Below are positions 1 to 11,900 of a DNA stretch of 64,000 nt, piece by piece. The stretch lies in assembly GCA_030407085.1 (NCBI GenBank), contig CM059584.1:2599501-2663500 (forward strand), written 5' to 3'. The notes below the pieces were generated by a model. That model was not told where the DNA came from. It worked only from the letters and a program-made list of their open reading frames with translations, and searched no databases. The DNA comes from Trichopria drosophilae (taxonomy: Eukaryota > Arthropoda > Insecta > Hymenoptera > Diapriidae). Position numbers and translations under genes: made by a program. Positions within the stretch are counted from its first letter, which is position 1. The number at the start of each line of letters is the position of its first letter.

Positions 1-1727
1 ATTTTTCCCGAACTTCTCAGCTGTAAGTTCTTATGGGTTATCAATTATGAAAAAATTCTGGACTTATCATTTCTAATGAAAAATCGACCATACTTTCCGA
101 TTTTGACCTTATAATTAAAAAAAAATACAATACAAAAATGATACAATCGATTATTTAACAAAAAGTCGGATTTTTCATCCTAATTTTTTTCGATCAAAAA
201 TTTCAAGCCGAAATTTACCGTTACGTAATAAATAACGTATATGAGTAATTACTCGTGTATTATTGCAAGAAATGTGTATAGTTCGTAATTTAACGTAACA
301 TATCGGGGTTTTCCGCATGCAACATTTCATTATATTGTATAATATATTTTTCGAGGTAAATTAATTTTATGCAACATTAACTTCTTGTTAATGAAAAATC
401 TGCATTATTCTGACAACGTTTTGTTTGAAATCTTTGACCCTGTGATAAGTGGTTAGGATTGCATATTTCTCATTTCACTTTCTTACGTTTTTTTACGTTT
501 TATTACGTTTCCCAAAATGTGTAATTTTATAATACATCGATTTTTGGAACAGGATATTGAAAGTTGGGTTTATAGTTAAAACTATTCTATTTATTGGTAA
601 ACATAACCCTGACCTCTTAAAGATGAACTTTTTAACGAACTCTTTATAACGAAGATTATTTGAGAAAGTATTTTTAAATGTAAATATACAGAAACGGCTG
701 TGTAAATCGAATTTAAGAGCTTCATATTGTTTTGTCTCATGTAGACCAGTAAGTGATAAAATTCATAAATAAAATATTGCATCATCCCATTGAAATATGA
801 TATTTTTTGTTCAAAAATAGAATGTTCTCTGAGGCGCATAATTAAAATTTTACTTCAGTTAGAAATATATTAATACTGAAAATGTTACAATGATGGTATT
901 ACATGCATTTCCTCCGACATTTAATAACGTCATCACAACATTCCAATATAACCTATAAATTGTAACAATTACGCAACATTACACGAAGAAAACTAAATAA
1001 CTTCTTCATCGCAGTCCAGTTTAAAAATATCAATTTTAGACAAACTTATGAACTTTTCAGATAACGTAGCAATTTTCGACACAATCATTTGCTCTTATTT
1101 TGTATTAAAAATGCAAGCATCAAACAAGAAAATCCGTGTGAAAAGTGCCATATATTTGAGTAAGATTATTTAAAAAAAAAAACGTGACACGCTTACGGAC
1201 AGGGAGTATTGTTCAACGGTTGGCAACTGAAGTAAATATCGTGAATTCGATTTTGGGACGCCGATTTTCGTAATATCTTTTTGAGCATACTTTTTGAGAA
1301 AAATAAGAAAACAATAAAATGCGACGCAAATGAAAAACTGCAAAATAAACTTCATGTACCTTGTTATTAATGATTAAAATAGTTAAATACACTGATTACA
1401 AATATCGCAATGGTGATTGGTTTTCGTGTTTAGAGATTTCCGACCCTTTGTTGGTGGGAGGTTATGTTATTACATTAAGGGGATCCAGGAGTCGGAGCTC
1501 CGAATACGTAACCACGCCTTATCTTCGTGCGAGTTTGGTTTTACTCATATCTACTGGGTGGAGCTTAGACTAGCAAAAAGGTAGGGGTGTCTGTGGGCGG
1601 GCCCACAGCACGCAAGCGCCCTAAAGTTTAGGGATTGCATATATACAGAGCCGAAAAGATTTTCGCTGTTAATTTTATTGTTAAAGTAACATTATTATTG
1701 CATATATACAACCACAAAAAATAGTCA

Positions 1728-2067
1728 ATTGCAAGTTTTAAAGCCGCATTATTGTAACCCTTTCCCTGGAAGTAATATTAATAATGGTCCATTTTAATGG
1801 TGTTTTACAGTTTGTGTCTTTTCTTGAAAATGTCTAACTGTATTTCACGCATATTCGATGAGACTAGTGTATTTCTACGTATTTTGAGCCTCTGAATCCG
1901 AATCCTAGATCCGTGAACCTCCATTAGTTCAAAATTCAAGAGAATATTTACAAGAAAATATTCGTTTGTAAGTTTTAAAGCCGTATTATAATAACCCTTA
2001 ACCCTTGGAGTTATATGAATAATGGCCCCTTTTAATGGTATTTTACAGTTTTTTTATTTTCTCGAAA
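1728..2067 (+). repeat. Tandem duplication, ~236-bp unit
   Basis: Two direct copies begin at about 1728 and 1964. Both contain AAGTTTTAAAGCCG, then TATTRTAAYAACCCTT-like sequence, AATAATGG, and CCNTTTTAATGGT followed by TTTTACAGTTT. They have diverged, so the duplication is not recent. No coding frame runs through it. Confidence 0.6.
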
Positions 2068-4872
2068 AGTATTCACTTTGGGGGAAATGCGCAGGATATG
2101 ATCTATGTATTTTGTCGATTCATTTCGGGAAACCATGAATAATTGTTATTTTTTATGGTTTTATACACGAAACTCAAATTCAGTCTCACTATCATTTTCG
2201 TAATCAGCTTATCAAAATAAGTATCGATTATATGTAACATTACCTTATTATTATTAACGAAAAATATAAAATATTTATTCTGGCAACGTTTTAGTTTGAA
2301 ATCTTTGATGTGCTAATAAGGGAGGTCGCGGTATTTGAAAGGAATTTTGAAAGAAAAGTTGTCCACTATTTTTAAAGATGATATTTCGAATGGATGGAGT
2401 AAAATTAGCGAATGACAAAATCCGCATTAAAAAAAGTGCTTTGCTTTAAACTCATCAGGAAAACTCGCAAAAAATGAATCAAATGTTTGAACCTAAAAGA
2501 TATGACGTTAGATACTTTTTATTTTTACATAGAGTACTCTAACTGGAAGGTTTATTCGGAGACTTTTTGCAATAATCGGAGTTTGAATTTATGGCGATTC
2601 CAAAATATTTACAGATGAATGAGATATTGTTTATACCACTTTTGGGGGTTTTCAACGTTCGTCCGCCAAAATGAATCCATCTTTATCAATTATAAAAGTA
2701 TGCTCACAGATTCGAAATCAACACCAAAATATCCCAAGGTACCAAATGTTAAATAAATTGGATATAAGGCAAAGCTGTTAAATATATTATTGAAATAAAT
2801 TACTTCATCTATAAACATTGTGCAATCTTCCGGCGAACTTCGAATATTGCAAAAAATCTGCAAATAATCTATTTTACAAATTCTATGTAAAACTGAATAA
2901 TGTAGCGTCGTATCTTTTAATTAAAACAAAATTATATGCGCTTTTTATGCTTTTACCTGGGTTAAAATTTGCGTTCTCGGATAGAAAATTTTAATTAAAA
3001 AAAACACGTTTTTTAAACGAATTCGCCGATATGAATGCGAATTTCCATTCCTAAAATCGTGTATTTAAATAATATACTATTTACAAAAGTTTACATACAT
3101 TTTCATAAATTTACACAATTAGATTTCATTGGATACTCTGTTTCTAATGTTAATTTTTTTCTATAGACGATTTCAGTTTTTTAACAGATTGAAATAATAT
3201 TGTGCAAATTTACAATATTAAAATGCGTTTTTACCTCTGGAAATGAATAAATTACTAAATTTCGCATTTTTCCACAAACAAAATTAAATGTCTGTCTTTG
3301 GGAACTCCGTTTCTAATATTAATTCGTTACACATTTAGTAATTTTGTTCAAATTCAGAAAATTATTATGCATATCGTTTCCTTCCGTAGACGAGTGGGCT
3401 GACAATATATCGATAAATTCATCGGGAGATTCAAATGTTTCTAAAAGATGCTTTGCATCTGACGTTCCAAAGTATACATATTGTAAGGAACTTGTATTTT
3501 AATACTCTAATTAATATTTACATTCATATGTTCATGTTACTTCGTTTTCTTGTCTGCACGTATACGTATGTCAATTGTCGGGTTTTGAAGCTTGAAGTTA
3601 GTCTATGCATAACAACCATAGAAAAGTAAACACGTCCAATAAAAATCATATTAGTTTAATTAATTAGTTCAATTGGTGTCAGAAGTGGAACGTATATACT
3701 AGTTAACGCATGATTTTTAATATTTTATTTCACGAAAACGAATGCCTATGAGCGAAAACGCTCAAATACGTGTATTATTATTTTTATCATAGAATATGTC
3801 AAAAAATCGGTGGCCAAACTCGTGAAATCTACACCGTGGCCATCCCCTCCCCCCTCCCTTGTAAGTATTTGTGACCGCATATTTTGTCAGAATTATTATT
3901 TTTCGACATAAAAAATTCATTTGAATTCTTTCTGGGTCAAATTGGACTATCTTATACTGCTAGACCCTTGAGTAGCCAAATTGCTAAACATAAAACAAGT
4001 TTCATATTGCAATCGTTATAGTATCTGAGATTATTAGATCAGAGATTATTAGATTTCGAAAAAATCGAAAAACCAGACGCAAGTTATGTCAACTTTATTT
4101 TTTGTTGCAAATGATACAATTTGCCATTTATTATAATACTTTTATTCTTTTTGGAAAGATAATTGGGGTTATTTTTATGCAAACATAATTTTTACTTTTG
4201 TTCACTTTCGTTGCATTTAAATTGTTTGTTTAAACTAAAAAGAAATGCTTTAAATTAAAGAAATAAAAAAATATATCATAATTTAGCGGACGGATTCTAA
4301 AACACGTCGAACGCGAGAACAGCGGTATAAGTAACGTATATTGGTCAAACACACTTGGTAAAAAGTAAATGTGTCAAAATGAAGAATAAATTTTTATGCC
4401 CGAAGTGACCAAATTCAATACTTCGTCCAGACCTAAGGTCTGGGTCGAAGTAAAAATATGACCTTGTAGAATTCATTGAATCACATATTTTTTGTATATA
4501 ACATTTTCTTCTACGATTTGGATCTTTAAGGTAAAAAATGAAAAGCACAACGATTTTCAGCATCAAAATCAATAAAGTTTTTAACATAACTCGTCGTAGT
4601 TGCGTGAAAAATGCACCAAATCACTTAAAAATTTTATGGTATACTCATTACACATATTTGAAGTCTACGAGTTAATTTTCGTGATTAATAACATCAATTG
4701 TTTATTAATATTGAATAACAAATTGCCGCGCGCATGAAATTGTATCTTTCACCTTTGTCGAAAAAACGTGCGTTAAAAAGTTTTAAGTAAGCAAAAAATT
4801 CCAGTGATAAAGTTGTTCAATTCAATTGAACCACAAATTTTGAATCTATGATGTTTAAAATGAAAGCGCTCG

Positions 4873-4886
4873 CCCCCCCCCCCCCC
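4873..4886 (+). repeat. Homopolymer C tract (14 C)
   Basis: An uninterrupted run of 14 cytosines stands in otherwise AT-rich DNA. Length may be uncertain because of sequencing or assembly slippage. Confidence 0.9.
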
Positions 4887-5489
4887 ATTATTGTCTTACG
4901 GCTCTATTATTATTCTCTGTACACTTACATTATTTTATACGTCAATCAATTATGAATGCTTTATTATTGAATTTTTAAATTTATTTACCACTTTTGTTTT
5001 GTTTTCGTTTATGCATTTAGTTCTTTGTTTGTTTTTTTGTCAAGTTTATACACGTAACCTCTGTAACTGTGTACGGAGTTATGAAAATCAGTATTTTAAA
5101 ACATATTAGTGATAAACCAGAATATATAGTTCAAGTTATCAACAAAGAACCACTAACAATAAATTAAGCATTATTTCTTCGTATACAACTGAATCTGTAA
5201 CTCCTGAAATTTAAAAAAACGGATGTACATAACTTCAATCTTAAAAATCCATTAACTGCGCATATAAACATTTATCCTTGTCTTCAAAATTGCTCAATTC
5301 ATTCGAAAGCTTTATTGGAAATTTAACAATTCAGTGGCTCTACAAACCCCTTAATTCTACTGCTATTATAAGTTACAACAGTTTTTATTTTTCTTCATAA
5401 TTTGTGTTTACCGTCGTGAGGATCGCATGTGTTTCATTCTGTTCCTTCTATGTTATTAAATATTTCCGATTTAACTTTAAACCGTGAGG

Positions 5490-5914
5490 CGTCAGTGTAT
5501 TTTGCCGGACTTGTGAAATCTTGTAAGGCGTGAGCGCTGATCGTGTTTGTATTTACATTTCCACATGTCTCATAGATTTTTGTAAATTATGTTGCAACAA
5601 ACTCGTGTTTCAAGTTGTTCATTTTAACTGAAGTATCGTTTACCGTGTTGTACTGGGTACGTTTTATTTATTTGTGCAAGACCGTGACCACTCGCAATTG
5701 TTTATAAACTAAGTGCATCATTGTGCAACTTTTAAAAAGAAAGTGAAAATTTATTGTTGCTTGGAGATTTTTCCAGAAGAAACGTGAATTTCGGCAATTC
5801 TACATCAGTGTTTACGACATTGTTTACTTCATTACCATCGCATTGTTGTTGGTTTCGCACGCGTAAAGCCGCTCGAATTTGACATCGCTGGTATTTTCGC
5901 ATATATTAACGACC
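5490..5914 (+). promoter_or_regulatory. Probable 5' leader/internal promoter region of the LINE
   Basis: This sequence lies directly 5' of ORF1, has the same raised GC and CpG level as ORF1, and contains no open frame. LINEs of this kind carry an internal RNA polymerase II promoter in the leader. The left boundary is an estimate, placed where the AT-rich background gives way near GTGAGGCGTCAGTG. Confidence 0.4.
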
Positions 5915-6481
5915 ATGTCGAAGAAAAACAATGTACTTCGTTTTCCGATGTACTTGGATTGTGAATCTGATTATGTCGAAGAAGATCCTATATTTGACGA
6001 AGACGATTATACCAAGGATTGTATTTTCTGTCATGGCATCATTCCCGGTGACAGAGTTAAGACCTGCGACAAGTGCGGTAGAACTGCGCACATGACATGT
6101 ACTCTTGAGTATTACTGTTACGACGACGACGCAGTACCCTGCTGCTTTCCCGATGATCCATCGAGAAAGGATACAACTCCAACGAATAATGCTCGTAGTC
6201 TAACCAAGCAGGGAGTTACACTTGCTTCCATTTCACAGCAGATCAATGTTCTAAATTATAAACTGTCAAAATTGAACTCGCTCGAGTCGTTACTTAAAGA
6301 CACCCGATGTGATATCAATCGTTTGAAAATCTCAACCGATGCGACCAGCAAGAAACTCTTGACTAAAGCTCAGGAACTCTGCGCCACTGTGGAGGAACAA
6401 ATCGCCAAGATATGTTCCTTGGAAAAAGAAATTTCGGCGCTTCGAAAAGAAAATCGAATTCTGCGTGCCGCCGACAAGTAA
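5915..6481 (+). pseudogene. LINE ORF1 N-terminal part: PHD-like zinc finger plus coiled coil
   Basis: An open frame of 188 residues, taken from the ATG at 5915 (context GACCATGT) rather than an upstream in-frame ATG at 5879. Residues 36-77 hold a PHD-like C4HC3 pattern: C36, C39, C51, C54, H59, C62 and then C76/C77, with the typical KTCDKCGRTAHMTC core. Residues about 103-185 form a heptad-like coiled coil rich in L, E and K. ORF1 proteins of many insect LINEs combine a PHD finger, a coiled coil and an RRM-like domain, bind the element RNA and assemble as multimers. The frame ends with ADK-stop, but ORF1-like sequence resumes at 6522, so the copy has been broken by a frameshift. A domesticated zinc-finger protein is the alternative, but the downstream LINE motifs make that unlikely. 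Confidence 0.7.
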
Positions 6482-6521
6482 GATCATCCCATTCTCACAC
6501 GTGAATTTTCTGGTGTCGTAG

Positions 6522-6704
6522 ACAGCCAGTGAAAATCTTCCTTGATTAGTTTCGGACATTTGTGCCTCTGTAGTTTCTTCTGTTGGACCTGACGATTTTG
6601 GATGTGCCAACAGGACATGTCCTGCAGTCCGTGTTAAAAAGATCTACTCCAATAAGTATCTGCGACCTGTACTTCTTAAATTGGTTGGTAAAGCCAAAAC
6701 GTAA
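6522..6704 (+). pseudogene. LINE ORF1 C-terminal part (RRM/transposase-22-like), frameshifted
   Basis: Read from 6522, the frame gives TASENLP, a stop, then LVSDICASVVSSVGPDDFGC and, further on, VRVKKIYSNKYLRPVLLKLV before a terminal stop. The ENLxxLVSDIC, VGxDDF and RPVLLKLVGKAK elements are characteristic of the RNA-binding C-terminal half of LINE ORF1 proteins. It lies in a different frame from the PHD/coiled-coil part and contains one internal stop, so it is a broken continuation of ORF1, not a separate gene. Confidence 0.65.
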
Positions 6705-6756
6705 ACAGAGGGGCTAATATTAGTTGAACTGGGCTTACGAGCTATCCAATACTGCG

Positions 6757-6777
6757 AGAGGAGGTGGAGTTTTCTTG
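6757..6777 (+). pseudogene. LINE endonuclease remnant (RGGGVFL)
   Basis: The frame through 6757-6777 reads RGGGVFL, the hallmark RGGGV motif of the AP-type endonuclease of insect LINEs, preceded by SNTA. Stops follow at once. The catalytic residues of the domain (N, E, D, SDH) are not present in the block. Confidence 0.5.
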
Positions 6778-6942
6778 TCAACAATCCGCTGATAAGTTTC
6801 CGGCATGTGAATAGGTTTTATTGGGAGATTACATTCTTCCGAATATATTCTGATCCTTGGAAGGACCAATCAAACTTGACTTCACTGGTTATGTTTTTCT
6901 CTCATGGACAACACTTTGGAATTATGAAGAACCTTTGCGACT

Positions 6943-7170
6943 ATGAACTATTTTGTTAGCGCAGACACTGAGATACAGGCTTTAATTATCAACAGAGAAG
7001 ATATTTCAAGAGCATCTAAATATTTGAAAGATGATCTTGATGGAGGTCCGGATATGTTGCGCCAAATTTTTATAAAAAAGTGTTTATCTGCCTTGACTGA
7101 ACGTTTGCTGCTTATTAGTAACGTTTCACTTCCCTTGGGAATTTTTCCAGATATGTAGAAGAAATCTTAC
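6943..7170 (+). pseudogene. LINE ORF2 fragment: linker and start of reverse transcriptase
   Basis: The frame reads INREDISRASKYLKDDLDGG followed by PDMLRQIFIKKC, LSALTERLLLISNVSL and PLGIFPDM. This matches the stretch that precedes RT motif 1 in jockey/CR1-type LINEs (typical pattern GPDGIPxxFLKxC, then PLxxIFNxSLxxGxFPDxWK). After FPDM a TAG replaces the expected W codon, and KKSY follows in frame. The catalytic motifs are absent. The ATG at 6943 is incidental. Confidence 0.7.
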
Positions 7171-7179
7171 ATATTAATA

Positions 7180-8835
7180 AAATACATTTTTTATATTTCG
7201 GTGCTCGTTATTGTTGTAAATCGGGTTATTTTAGTGAAACTACTTAATGTAAAGGACATTTTTACGATATATATTTTTGACATTTTATATAAGAATGTAG
7301 ATGACATGTGAGGGCGATTCCGCAAATAAATAATAAATAGATAATTGAATTTTTTTATTTCACTGCAGGAGGAATTTTGGAATCCACTGCAGTCTAAACT
7401 TTTGAACTTCTAATTTATTTGGGGTGTACTTCGGAAAAGGTGCCGCCTGGAATTTTTATGAAACGAGTGTTTTCTTACATATTTTTATGCACTGAATTCG
7501 AATTTCATACTGAAAATTGGCGCAAATGCAATTTTCATGGCGAAAATCAAGAAAATGGGTGAAAAATTGTACTTTTTCACGGGTTTTCTCGTTTATTTTC
7601 GAAAATTTTTTAAATTTCGAAATATTTTTCAAACAGCAGATGTAGAGCGTGAGATTCTGTTAAAAAAGGTCTATTTCATTTTTTCTGTGCGAGTGATATG
7701 AATTAAGAAAAATAACAATGAATTATGTATGTAACACAATCTGTGTACATTTAGTTCTCGCACTCTCCGCATTGTGGCTGGCCTAAAAAATTACCGATAT
7801 AGAAATTAAAAATGACTTATGGAAAAGAAAGTGTGATTGTCGCAGACGGAGTTAAGTGATTTCAGTATTTTTTTCTCTTTAAACTAACGTGCTACAAACT
7901 TTTACGTAGTCTTAAATTCAAGCTTAAATCCTACATTACAAGATCCATATCATAGGAATAAAAAATAAACAATTTAAGAAAAAATGGGATTAACCCTTTA
8001 ACTCCTGGCTTTTTTAACCCTTGAAGGCACGCCTTTTTAAAAGTACCGTGATTTTGAATGTTTTAAAAGTAATATCAAATTTGTAACCAGCGACCCAAAA
8101 ACCCTTGAGGGTTAAATTGGATGACCATAGATCAACCTTTTGATTTTCGTCCGCAATCTTGGATCGGCTATTTTTTGCAATTCTGATTTTTCTTTATATC
8201 GTAGGATAAGATTAAAGATTTAATTTAAGCATAAGCAGAAGTGTTAAGGATTTTAGGTGTCTGAGAAAAGTAGGGATGAAAACACCAAAAAAATCCGTTT
8301 TTTTTTCTCAAAATCCTGATCTGATACGTATCGTAAACCACTCCGATATCTAAAAATAAAAACCACGAAGACCTGTGTAATTATTCAACGTAACTTTTGG
8401 TTATTTATTATCATCTGGTTTCTAATTACAAAACATTTATTCTGTTAGCCTATTCGATCATTCGATGTAAAAGTCACATTTTATAAAAAAATGTCATTAG
8501 TTTTTTCGTGACCAGATTCGAAACAATTTGGATAGGATCGAAAAGTCTCATGTCGAATTCTGTTTCTTCGATTTGGCAATACGGAAAAATTTATCAAACT
8601 TTAGTCATGGTTTAATAAAAGTACTCCAGAAAAAACACCAGCTAAGTCTTTGTATAATTAAAGTCGGATACGTATATATTTTTTATATAGTATAGCGTAC
8701 AAAAAATACATCGACATTGATTCCTGTCGCGTCATAAATCAGCAGCTCATAAAATTGAGCGCTGCTTTTAAAATGATTGATGATAAATTCCTCTTATCAC
8801 ATTTTGAAGATCTATTAATATTTCCTGGTGAATGA
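7180..8835. other. Intergenic and 3' flank of the haemolymph-protein gene
   Basis: AT-rich sequence without a supported gene. On the minus strand an ATTAAA at 8611-8616 (reading AAATTA reversed on plus) lies about 220 bases after the stop of the haemolymph-protein gene and is a possible but weak poly(A) signal. Short imperfect repeats around 7980-8110 contain 'AACCCTT' twice. Confidence 0.45.
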
Positions 8836-8962
8836 TTACTTGGTTGAACAAGGTGTAACTTTCTTGATGAAATTGAATATGGAATCCAGTAAGTTAGCCG
8901 GAGTTGGGTCGTCACATCCTTCCAATTCCTGAACAATGCATGTCTGGAATTTGGCCATGTCG
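8836..8962 (-). CDS. Exon 4 of the haemolymph-protein gene (C-terminus)
   Basis: 127 bases from acceptor TTATTTCAG|CGACATGG to the TAA at 8838-8836. It encodes SDMAKFQTCIVQELEGCDDP and ends IFNFIKKVTPCSTK. Its three cysteines complete the set of 12. Frame open upstream of the acceptor is intron. Confidence 0.88.
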
Positions 8963-11900
8963 CTGAAATAAAAGAACATTTTAGAATATATTAGTATTCG
9001 GTAACATTTTTTCCAAAAGTCTTTAAATAAACTAATGTAATAAACTAATTTAAATAAACTAACTTTAAAAAAAAAATTCCTGACCTTTTCGTAATTTTTT
9101 CCAATCAAATTTTATGTTATGTGTTTATTAGACGCTTTTAAAACTTTCAAAATTTTAATATCCACATTTCAAGTTGCGAAAAACGAAATAACACAAAAAT
9201 ACATTGAAAAAATATGTTTTTTATGGCTGCGTTTTTCGAAAAATTGAATAAAAGATTCTGAAAGTTCAGTTAATTTTAAAGGTAAACGTTTTATCTTATT
9301 ATGACATTTCCAAAGGGGTGCTGATAAAAAACCGACAGGTCAAAAAACAGACGGTCAAAATACCGACAAATTAAATAATTTGGGTAATTTAATTATGCGC
9401 AGGAAAATAATTTTATATTAATAATATATATTAACCCCTATTGTAATTTATTTAGTTAGTTTTATGCTATTGGTTTTTGACTGTCGTATTTTAATTTGTC
9501 CTCTTTTTTGTTAAGTTTGTTATTTTTTCGAAGCGCAGGTTGAAAACCCGACAAATAAAAAAGCCGAAAGGTAAAAAAATGGACTGTCGTAAAGCTGACA
9601 GTCAAAAAGCCGACACATAAAAAACTATAGACATCGACAAATGTACAGTAATTTTTTACTATCGGCTTTTTGAATGTTGGTTTTTTGATGGTCGGTTTTT
9701 CGACCTGCAAGTTTTTTGATTTGTCATATATTTTATCATCAATAACTTGACTTTCGAGTGAACTGGAAATACTTAATATTTTTTTGTTTACTCACCTGCA
9801 AGCCTTATCGTCGAAAGTGAGGGAAGGAAGGACGAATTGTGGGTTAATGCCAGTAGTAGGGTCTGCAAGTTTCTGTACATATCCACCATATGTAGAATTG
9901 GCGCAGTTCTGCATTGCTGGTCGCTTAGACGTGAAGCATTGTGGTCCACCAGCCGCAATGAACACTAGTAAACATCAAATAGAAATTAATTAATTATTTG
10001 TGTAACTGCGCAATATAAATTCGTACGTAAAGTGTAATTTTACACACAATGGCTAATTGCATAAATGACAAATACGATAGAATTCGTGAGATTTAGCATT
10101 GCTCCAGAGTGTGACAGAAAACACTTCACGCACTATTGTTTGAAGCCGGTACTTTTTGCAATATCCGGAAATAGTAAATTTCAACGATTGCCCAAAAGGG
10201 CATAAAAAACCAGTGTGCAACATTGAATTTGTACAGGACATAACATTCTTCAGTGCCAAATTATCAAAAGTTTTGATGTTGAGTATGAAATATTAAAACG
10301 TTCTTTGTAGTCTGTTTAAGTAAATTATCTTTGTCGTGACGACTGAATAATGTTTTTCCATCTACAAAATCGGAGTCCCTAAATGGGTCCGAAATATTCT
10401 ACTTTGTTCCATTGTTAAATAATATACTATTAACACACTTCTTTTTTACAAATAGTACAAAGCACACTAATTAAATAAGTATACATTCACTACCATTTGC
10501 TGAGTTCTAAAATACACAAGATTGTTAATAAACATACTTTGTTGTCTACGGGTTAGTGAGACTTCGGCAGTTCTACAGAACTTTTAAAAATATCAAATTA
10601 CAGGTTCTACGAAATTGCCTACACAATATTTCGAGTCAATTAATATTGATTATTACTTCCTACACACAATACTAGACATTTATTCTAGGGAACATATTTT
10701 CCATCTTTCGAAAAAACAAAAATTATGATCACATTTTTGACTAGAAAAAATATTTTTATTTACGTTTACTGTTTTGATAAAAATGAATACAAAATTAATT
10801 ATACAATATTAGAAAAAAACACAATTTTTAATATATTTATTATAATATTAATAATAATATTAATATTAATAATAATAATATGTCTTTCTTGCTCTAGAAA
10901 ACTATTACAAAACAATGATAAAAATCGCTGTCTTACAAACTATCCGAATTGCCCAAATAGGCCGGGAATGCTCTACTTTGGTCCCTTGTTAAGTAATATA
11001 CTAAAGTTAATAGAATTAACATTTTTTATTCAGACTATCTGTGTCGTTTTATTATTGTTGATTTCCAATTATTTGTGTTTACAATATCATGATAAATCAA
11101 CAACAACGAGGTCATGTGAGAAACTGAAAAACATCGATAAAAAATATTTTTAAAGCCATAAGTTTTAATTAAAAAATACGTTTGTTTCTCAAATACATTC
11201 AAAAATACGTATAGGAACAAAAATATACGAATTTTTATCTTCAGCCATTGTTATTTTTTAAATTTCAAAATGTCTATTTATAAATGTCGGCTATAAAATG
11301 CAAATTGTCTGTAATATCTATAATAAAATATCTTGGCGGATCTACTTCACTACATATTACAAGAATTTCAAAAAATTTGAAATTTCTTGATATAAATTTT
11401 TATGTCAATTACTAATAAATTTATCGATATGGAAAGTGCATTTATATAACAAGATTTATCAAAAACAGTAGAATTCTACTAAAAAAATACCTTGGAATTC
11501 ATTTACAATATCTTCAATATTAAACTTTTTTTTGGAGTTATGTCAAGTAAAGAAATCGTGTCCTCGAGACTGGAACATTGAAATGTGTATATCAACATTT
11601 TGAAAATAAAAGTGAAAGTATCCGAAATGGCCACTAAAACACGAAAAAATCAGCGAAATGTTCAGGAATTTTTAATTTGAAAATTATACATTTTCAGAAA
11701 AATGATCTGAAATAAAACAGTCTTAGAATTTATCTAAGATAGCGATGGAATTTTGTCATATTTTTTGAACACTTTGAAAAATTGAAAAAGTCTTTAAACA
11801 AAATTTAAAAAAATTTCAGGTTATTTTATGACCAATTCAAAGGACTTTTTGTTCTGTAAGATTTTTGTCGAAAGTCTATCATTTTTCAACTTTTTGACGA

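Larger units (their letters stand above)
1..5480. other. AT-rich intergenic DNA, no gene seen
   Basis: No open frame here shows recognisable protein features, and the longest frames are short with low-complexity, AT-driven composition. The stretch holds a duplicated block at 1728-2067, a second related pair at about 395-440 and 2255-2312 (both contain CAACGTTTT followed by GTTTGAAATCTTTGA), and a C14 run. Decayed repeats are the likeliest content. A distal regulatory region cannot be excluded. Confidence 0.6.
5490..7175 (+). mobile_element. Internally deleted non-LTR retrotransposon (LINE), plus orientation
   Basis: A block less AT-rich than its surroundings reads, in order, as a 5' leader (about 5490-5914), ORF1 (PHD-like finger and coiled coil, then a frameshifted RRM-like part), a scrap of endonuclease (RGGGVFL at 6757-6777) and the start of the reverse transcriptase region (6943 to about 7170). 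A normal jockey/CR1-like LINE needs some 2.5-3 kb for ORF2; here nearly all of the endonuclease and the whole catalytic RT are missing. The copy is therefore an internally deleted, 3'-truncated relic that cannot move by itself. Similarity stops soon after a W-to-stop change at the FPDxWKKS-like motif. Family assignment below the jockey/CR1 level is not possible by eye. Confidence 0.75.

Noticed and set aside
5879..5914. Upstream start for LINE ORF1
   Set aside because: The in-frame ATG at 5915 has the better context and gives a typical ORF1 N-terminus; the 12 extra residues look like leader sequence.
10075..10260. Possible plus-strand exons with cysteines inside intron 2
   Set aside because: Two short frames (one containing NDCPKGHKKPVCNIEFVQD) look protein-like but lack splice signals and any known family match.
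10725..11153. A 142-codon plus-strand frame with a strong transmembrane-like stretch
   Set aside because: The hydrophobic part (runs of I and L) is produced by an ATT/TTA-rich tract, the frame lies in an intron, and no family features exist.
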